Below are positions 57,361 through 64,000 of a DNA stretch of 64,000 nt, piece after piece (the stretch's first letter is position 1; each line of letters opens with the position of its first letter). This stretch comes from Megamerina dolium (Eukaryota > Arthropoda > Insecta > Diptera > Megamerinidae), in assembly GCA_963854835.1 (NCBI GenBank), contig OY978528.1, positions 54,536,508 through 54,600,507 on the forward strand, read 5' to 3'. A model generated the notes under the pieces. It saw only the letters and a program-made list of their open reading frames with translations, did not search any database and had not been told where the DNA came from. Both the position numbers and the translations under genes were made by a program.

Positions 57361-58283
57361 TCTGGCCTTCTGATCTGTAGGTGGTGGATTCAATCCCCGG
57401 CTGAAGAATAACAATACTTAATATCGAAAAGATATTTATTTTGATTGGTACCCACCTGTCAGCAAGGATTTGCAATTTTTCCGGCAGTAAAAATTTTTCA
57501 AAAATGCTTCTTAAGGGGTTATATATCTTTTTGTGGCTCAAAAAATCGAAAAAAATTTTATGATTTTTTTTATGTACATACTTTTAACAATTTATCTGCA
57601 AAATTTCATAGAGATCGGGGCACTAGAACCTAAGATACAACCGTTCATAGCGCGCGGTGTCCATAACTACCTAATGTCCACCTAAAACTTTAAACGCGAT
57701 TATCTCGGAATCGCATTTTTGAGAAAAGGTCATTGCGGTGAGCACGATATCTCGGTAACCACTACATCGATGGATTTGAAATTTTGGCGGATAGTTTGTA
57801 TATACAATAGCTAGTTCGTGAACGAAGGAATTTTATTTTCGAAAAATTTTTCTATTTTTTTGGGCAAAAAACTAAATTATTCGACCTCGAAAAATCGACT
57901 TTTTTGAAAAAAATATCACTGTAACTGTAAAAATTTTTTTTTCGTAAAATCCTTCGTTCACGAACTAGGTAACACTATATACTAACGTAATTTTTTTTCA
58001 GTTGAGCCGTTTCCTTGTTTTAATGCTCACCGTTAGCCACTACTGAAAAAAGGAGTTCTGCGGCAAGGACTTAAGGACACGTACGTTAATAAAATTTGTA
58101 TTGTATTTGAATAAAACAATGGTAACATGCTTAAAAAAAATAAATAAAAACCCTGTATTTCTCTGGAGAAAAAGGTATATAACCCCTTAAAAGAGCTCTG
58201 CAGTTCGGAACCGGCTAATATAAGTAGGTCACCCTCTAATGCAGTCCAAATTTAACACGCACAACAGTATTGGAAGAGAAGCA
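57361..58283 (+). mobile_element. SINE copy 9, split by a TTAA MITE
   Basis: The left part (57361-57510) starts within the head (TGGCCTTCTGATCTGTAGG) and has the B box. The right part (58191-58283) resumes at the homologous position (AAGAGCTCTGCAGTTCGGAACC) and ends at GGAAGAGAAGC. A 680-bp element interrupts it exactly at TTAA. Confidence 0.85.
57511..58190. mobile_element. TTAA-flanked MITE 3 (piggyBac-type), 680 bp
   Basis: TTAA at 57511-57514 and 58187-58190, inverted repeats GGGGTTATATA followed by CTTTTT. Other SINE copies give the empty site as one uninterrupted stretch, which supports TTAA duplication. The interior is non-coding. Confidence 0.88.
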
Positions 58284-59829
58284 TCTGCTATACATCTGGT
58301 ACACAAGAATATTATTGCCAAAACAACGAAATAACATTTTTAATGGGCATAATTGGCATGAAAACCATGCCTACCTTTTATACAGCAGAATATTTTCTAA
58401 TCTATATTTTTATTGGGCTAAAATTCAGTATATATTTTTATTTTTACCTACGAACGAACAAGATCAAATCACAGTGGACGTTATAATGACGTTAAAATTC
58501 CTTGGAACGCCTTAATGTGTGTACATATTACATGTTAAAAAGTCTCCTGAAGCCTGAAACTGATGAGTTTTTGTTGTTGTTCTTCTTGTTGTGATTTTTC
58601 TATTCAAATTTATTTCATACATTAAATCCCCTTCTTGTCGTAACTGCCATCGTTATTTTTTTTTATTATAATATTCATAGTGCATATTGGTACATACATG
58701 AATGGATATGCATATAAGTGAAGTTAATGATGACATGAAACAAAAATGCAAAATAAATTCTTCATAAAAATTATTAATCATAGATATTGGAAATATTGCA
58801 TTTTTTTGCATATGTTCTCATTAACATTTCTTTTTTTTTTTTTGTAATATTTTTATTAATCACCTCCTACTAAATCTTTATTGTCCTATATTTTTTACGA
58901 TTTTAATTTGAATAAAATCATTAATAACAACAATAATTGAGAAAATGAATATTGAAATGCAACATTAATCATTATCCTTTACAAACTCGAGGCTATGAGA
59001 AAATGTATATTTGTAAAAATATATGTACAAATATACGCACACATACACATAAATAGTTGATATTGTATTTCCATCATCAGCGTAAGCATAGAAAAAAATC
59101 TTAATAATACCATACAATAAAAACACATACACAATTTTATGAAATGCTCTGAAAGCACATATACGTACGATATACCAAAAAAAAAATTTGAAATAAAAAT
59201 ATTGCTGATTTTGATAAAATCAAAAACTCATACCAGCTACTTACATACATACATCATCCATACATCCAAATACGAGTACATACTTTACACATATATACGC
59301 GGCTTTGTCAACCCAATTTCAATGGCTGACATTCAAACGAAAATATATTGTGTAAGGCAAAGTGAATGGTTAGACATGCTTACTAAATATAGGAAGGATG
59401 TAAAGAAGAGTATACATTTTAGCCATCCTCGTGGAAGATAGCATCATTGCTGGGTGAATGAACTGCTTACTCCACTAAGTGATTATGGGTAGGCTTTTAT
59501 GATGATTTTTACTACTATGTACCTAGTACTACCAATAACAACAATCGCAAAGGACATAATATAAAACAATGGTAAAATAGAGCTTACAGTTGTGAAATGC
59601 TTCTTCTACCATCTACTACTACTAATGCTGACTATTCATATTCTCTCTCTCTCTCTCTCTCATATACAGACACACACTCTCACTACTTGTCAAACACTGT
59701 TGCCTAGGTTAGTTTTAATTAATGTGACATCGAAGATATCACATTGAAACAAAATTAATAGCTCCTGGGTAATAGTACTTCAAAAAATCAAGTTAAATTC
59801 CAAGGCATCAAGGAATAACATGTCTCCAG
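58284..59829. other. Repeat modules (to about 58430) then AT-rich non-coding DNA
   Basis: No gene was recognised. A (CT)n run lies at 59641-59660. Confidence 0.5.
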
Positions 59830-60383
59830 TAGCAATGTGGCTCGGCCTCGGCTGGCTTCGTGGTAGGGCATCCTGCCAAGCCAATTTTGCAAAACCTTGT
59901 TGGCAGTTTATGAGCGGCCGTTTTGGGATTTCACATAGAATCGATACTTCAGGACATTCCACAGAAAAAGTCTAAGTCTAATTAATGTAATCAATCTCAT
60001 CATGCCTGTCCTTACATATGGCGCTGAAGCCTGGACAATTTCCACCTCGGATGAGCGAATGCTTGGAGTTTTCGAGAGAAAAGTCCTACGCAAGATCTAT
60101 GCACCTATTTGTGTTGGTGGCGAATACCGAATAAGGTACAACCATGAGCTGTACGAGAGCTCTATGCCGATATTGGCTAGGTCATGTCGAGCGAATGGAA
60201 GAACACGCACCAGCTAAGAAGGTGTTATATTCGGAACCCGCTGGCGGACGACGCAGAAGAGGAAGACCTAACCTCCGGTGGAAAGACAAAGTACTGGAGA
60301 ACTTGACGGCGCTTGGAATTTCTAACTGGCGCCAGCTAGCGAAGAACAGAGATAGCTGGCGAAGCATGTTATATTCGGCCTAA
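59830..60383 (+). pseudogene. LINE ORF2 C-terminal fragment (endonuclease/RT type)
   Basis: MPVLTYGAEAWTISTSDERMLGVFERKVLRKIY (from 60002) is followed after a frameshift near 60150 by WLGHVERMEEHAPAKKVL and a basic GGRRRRGRPNLRWKDKVLENL segment, ending at 60383. This is the typical end of several LINE polyproteins after the RT domain. It lacks RT. The preceding 59830-60001 is GC-richer and probably belongs to it. Confidence 0.75.
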
Positions 60384-62077
60384 ATCAATATTCGGTTATT
60401 ATGGCCTCATAAGTAAGATGTATTATTCGCTTCTCAAAAAGCGCATACAATATCATTTAGTTATTATTTTGTATGTTAAATCATATGTTAATTTTATTTT
60501 CAACATTTTTCTCAAAATATGTGAAAAGTTTTGTCGGATAGTGTAACAATTACACACACAAAGAATATTAAGGTATAATAACAAGAGAAAATATTCAATA
60601 TGAAAGCATGTGTATTTCTCTGGTTTTCTCTTGTCATTTATGTTGTATTTATCTCTTTTTTTGTAATTTACGTTGATAAGAAATCGCTAGGAAAAGCTTT
60701 CAAAATGGATGCTGCGCAACAAAATAAATCCTAGTACTGATAATTGTATTTGTGGCTTTTATGATTTTTTGTTTTTTTTTGTTTTCTTCCATTTGTTTTT
60801 TTTTACTTATCACGCGATTTTTCACTTTATACGGGATCTTAAGAACCACCGATATCGGTCGAGAACGAATACAAGACTTTCTCATATGGCAGGCGTTGTC
60901 TTTGTTACGCCTATTTTCGAAGTCATCAATTCGCTGAAAAAATAATATACTACCAATCCATATAGTTGGTGTTTGGAAGCCCCGTAGATCAGTCAAACTT
61001 GAGTTGAGTTCTTGTTAATAATGAACAACTACTACTACTAGTTAATATAATATTCACACTGTTCTAATGTTGCTATTGTACTTATATAGTAACTCTAACC
61101 GTTAAGACTAAATAAATTGCATGTATTTATTTTTCATTGTTTTTAGTTGATATTGATATCTTTGTAATTATTTTTTATTGTTATCGTTCTATTAAGTATG
61201 ACTCCAAGTGATACCCTCTATATTGTCGTTAGGTAGGTAGAAAGAAGCATACAGAAATAATATTGGCAACGAGCCAAAAAGTCGATATCGAAATACAAAC
61301 AATGAATGGGAGCACAGCTTCTATTAGAAAGTTGAAAATTGAATAGAAATAACATTCAGTCTGGGCAATACATTCATGCATTAATATAATGCGTATATAT
61401 GTACATACTATTTTACAATAAGTACTGGCTCATAGTATGCCTGTTTTTATGTGTGTGTGTGTGTATATTTCTTTTATTTGCATATCTAACGTTTTTGTTA
61501 TTGTAATTCACAGAAAAATCAACATTTATTCTTATTTTTGTTCTGATTCAGCTCAATCTGGGTTGTCAGAATATGTATCTGTAATTTGAAATGATTTAAT
61601 GACTACTGGAATTGGTTAATTGCCGTTATGGATACAAATAAAATATAAGGTATTTTATTAGCAATTAGCGAGTACCTATCGAGCGAGTACGCTTTCTTTC
61701 AATAATATTTTATCGACTCTTACTGCGGTAAATAACAAATGTACATATAATAGAATAATGAGATAACTATTCCTAGCCCTAACCCATTTCTTTCAGATAG
61801 ATTCATAAATAGATAAATAGCTCAAAGAAGAAGCGATTGACGATTGACTTGCAAATAAAATGTGACCAGAATGATTGAAAACACATTTATTTAATAAGGA
61901 GTGTAGCTATTCTTTTCATTCTTTTTTCGCAAAAATTGGATCTGAAACACGTAATGGTAGTTCACTCAGTGGACTCTCTCATACAAACTTCATTGTACGT
62001 TTATTCAACGTATCTTGTTTTTTGTACGTTTTTTCAATCGTAAAAATGTTATCATAAGAGGTTGATATGAGACTGTT
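60384..62077. other. AT-rich non-coding stretch
   Basis: (GT)n at 61450-61464. No gene was recognised. Confidence 0.55.
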
Positions 62078-62703
62078 TTAAGAGGGGAACGCATAATATC
62101 TCAAAAATGTATCTAAATTTCAAGTCAATCGGAGCAAAATTGACCAAATTGACAAAGTTGATCGCGCGATCAACTGACTCCATGCGTATAAGCCGACCCG
62201 AGCAGGAAGCTGAAAAACAACCAAAATAAGGCAGGATTCATCGTAGACAAGAGCAAAAAGCAACATCCTTTATGATACAGTGTGAGTGTAAGTTAAAAGC
62301 GTTATTCCCACAATTCACGTTTTCAAAGCCGGTGTCCCTCATAACTTCAAAACCACTGCACTGATCGTTGAACACTATTTCTGTACATAATTTACGAGGT
62401 AACACTACATTTTTTTTTTAAATTTGTTAATATTTTTCATTTTACAATATTACATTAACCGATTTTTTCACAAAAAAAATCGCGTTTTTTTCTTCAAAGT
62501 GTTCCCAAAAAGTGAAAAATTGAAATTTGCTGCCATTTCCGTATTTTTTAAGATTTTACCATGAAAATTTTACACAATATTTTTCAAATGTCATACTATG
62601 TAATGTACCATTGATTTTAATAAATAGATTTTAACTATTTCGTAAAAAAAATCACAGAAATGTGCCTTTTTTTACACGAATTAACCCTATTTCCCCCCTA
62701 ATA
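62078..62703. mobile_element. TTAA-type MITE 2, related to MITE 1
   Basis: Left TTAAGAGGGGAA; right AATTAACCCTATTTCCCCCCTAAT, where the terminal TTAA has decayed. Interior blocks (AAGTCAATCGGAGCAAAATTGAC, GTCCCTCATAACTTCAAAAC-type, and the last 150 bp) match 37904-38609. About 135 bp of unrelated sequence at 62163-62298 replaces part of the interior. Confidence 0.75.
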
Positions 62704-62962
62704 CACAAAATAGCCAACTACCTAATAACTTGTTTGTTATTAAAAAAATATTCTTGGCTAGAGGATATAGTTTTAGAATTGTCAATAAATGAACTTTATT
62801 CAAATGCCGAATACCGAATAGTAATAAATACTGTATTGTGGTATCGAATAGAACAGTACTTGCTTGGTACTTGTAAGTTTATCATTATATCCTATTTTAC
62901 ACTCAAATAGTTCGTTCTAACGTTTATAACATCCATAGAGGTGAAATATATAGTAATTAACG

Positions 62963-64000
62963 AGGGCGGCAGTAGTTTGAAAAAAAAAATTACTTTGGTT
63001 GAAAGTGGCAACCTTATAAAACATATGTTTTAAGTTTCAAGACGCCAAGTTGTTTAGTATTTACACATGAAAAAAATTGGTCACCGTTATGTAATTCAAT
63101 TCTTTCATTTGAAAAGTCTCAGCCCAACGAATATTAAAACCGAACTAGTATCTACTCTGGGGGAGTCTGCTCCTTCGTTTAAGACCATAAAATATTTGGT
63201 GGCAGAGTTTAAACGAGGTCGTACGAGCTGCCAAGATGAACACCATAGTGGTCGACCAATTGAGGTGGCCACGGCAGAAACTGTTAAGAAAATCCATAAA
63301 ATGGTATTGGATAATCGCCGCATTTCAAAAAGTGCTATACATTGTACATTGACCGAAAATTTGGAGATGAAAAAGCTGTGTGCAAGATGGGTGCCGCGTT
63401 TGCTCACAATAGAACAAAAACAACGTCGTGAAGAAGTTTCTATAGAGTATTTCGCGATGTTTCACAGTAATAAAGCCAAGTTTTTGCGTCGATGCGTAAC
63501 TATGGATGAGTCATGTGTCCACGACTTCACACCTGAGACAAAGGTGCAGTCAAAACAGTGGACTGAAAGGAGAGAATCGAGTTCAAAGAAAGCGAAGGCA
63601 GTTCCATCTGAAGGCAAGGTTATGGCGTATGTTTTTTGGGATGCACGTGGGGTAATTTTTATTGATTATCTCCAAAAAGGAGAGACAATCAACGGCGAGT
63701 ATTATGCTAATTTGTTGCAGCGTTTAAGTGATGAAATTAAACAAAAAAGGCCGCATTTGGCGAAAAATAAAGTATTGTTTTATAAAGACAATGCACTAGT
63801 TCACACATCCGCTATTGCGATAGACAAAATCAATGAGTTAAAGCTCGAATCGCTTCAGCACGCACCTTATTTGCCAGATTTAGCTGCTTCAGATTATTTT
63901 CTATTTCCAAATTTGAAAAGATGGCTTGTTGGTAGAAGATTTGCAAACAAGGAAGAGGTGGCTTCTGTGGTAGATGGCTATTTTAATGAGCTAGAAAGTT
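62963..64000 (+). mobile_element. Irritans-like mariner, 5' TIR damaged, runs off window
   Basis: It starts CGAGGGCGGCAGTAG. Compared with 34407-34455 about 34 bp between two GGCGG repeats have been lost, removing most of the left TIR. The transposase frame follows, and the right end lies beyond the window. Confidence 0.88.
63067..64000 (+). CDS. Mariner transposase, open to window end
   Basis: An uninterrupted frame of at least 311 codons starts MKKIGHRYVIQFFHLK and is still open at 64000. The N-terminal helix-turn-helix and the GRPIEVATAETV linker are present. Relative to the copy at 30670-31579, 11 residues after DNRR (LKVCELSEI-type) are missing in frame, inside the second helical domain. 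The catalytic triad is complete: Asp in MDESCVHDF, Asp in KDNALVHTS and Asp in AASDYFLF, with 34 residues between the last two (DD34D). Normally conserved neighbours differ (ESCV for ETWV, YKD for HQD). The C-terminus RRFANKEEVASVVDGYFNELES should end about 30 residues further on. Coding may be complete but activity is uncertain. Confidence 0.88.
   Translation, partial: MKKIGHRYVIQFFHLKSLSPTNIKTELVSTLGESAPSFKTIKYLVAEFKRGRTSCQDEHHSGRPIEVATAETVKKIHKMVLDNRRISKSAIHCTLTENLEMKKLCARWVPRLLTIEQKQRREEVSIEYFAMFHSNKAKFLRRCVTMDESCVHDFTPETKVQSKQWTERRESSSKKAKAVPSEGKVMAYVFWDARGVIFIDYLQKGETINGEYYANLLQRLSDEIKQKRPHLAKNKVLFYKDNALVHTSAIAIDKINELKLESLQHAPYLPDLAASDYFLFPNLKRWLVGRRFANKEEVASVVDGYFNELES

Overview
This window is eukaryotic nuclear DNA from a higher fly. 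Dense mariner families (maT-like, rosa-like DD41D and several DD34D types), insect Ty3/gypsy elements, jockey-type LINEs, TA/CAN microsatellites and long AT-rich spacers make a tephritid fruit fly the best guess. That species-level placement is inference. There is no bacterial-style operon structure; the window is mostly non-coding DNA packed with transposable elements, and I can support only one probable host coding exon. LAYOUT: 1-1663 holds the 5' half of a minus-strand Ty3/gypsy element (LTR, tRNA-Trp-type primer site, gag, start of protease) that runs off the left edge. 1739-6733 is a complete minus-strand Ty3/gypsy element with a single long gag-pol frame, two 213-bp LTRs that look identical and a 5-bp target duplication, so it is very young. 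6751-11900 has SINE copies and a maT-like mariner inside a TA microsatellite. 11930-13170 is a tandem repeat array. 14030-18430 contains LINE remnants, one of them split by a rosa-like mariner. 18430-34400 is mainly AT-rich DNA with scattered mariner, MITE, SINE and jockey fragments. 34400-47810 carries several mariners, two terminal-inverted-repeat MITEs, a TTAA-flanked MITE, a 146-bp tandem repeat and a second rosa-like element. 48423-49491 (minus) is a Q/H/A/S-rich first coding exon ending in a consensus splice donor. 51130-58430 contains SINEs and mariners nested up to three deep. 59830-60383 is a LINE C-terminus. 62078-64000 holds a TTAA MITE and a mariner transposase frame that is still open at the window edge. 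HOW THE PARTS RELATE: the elements form a nested record. SINE in mariner, mariner in LINE, mariner in mariner, and TTAA-MITE in SINE in tandem repeat can all be ordered in time from target duplications. At least nine copies of one tRNA-derived SINE family (full length about 362 bp) are spread through the window. The most informative observations are the young LTR element with a repeated palindrome in its leader, the SINE family, the TTAA MITE family with an empty-site control, the nearly intact mariner at the right edge, and the overlapping upstream ATG on the host exon.
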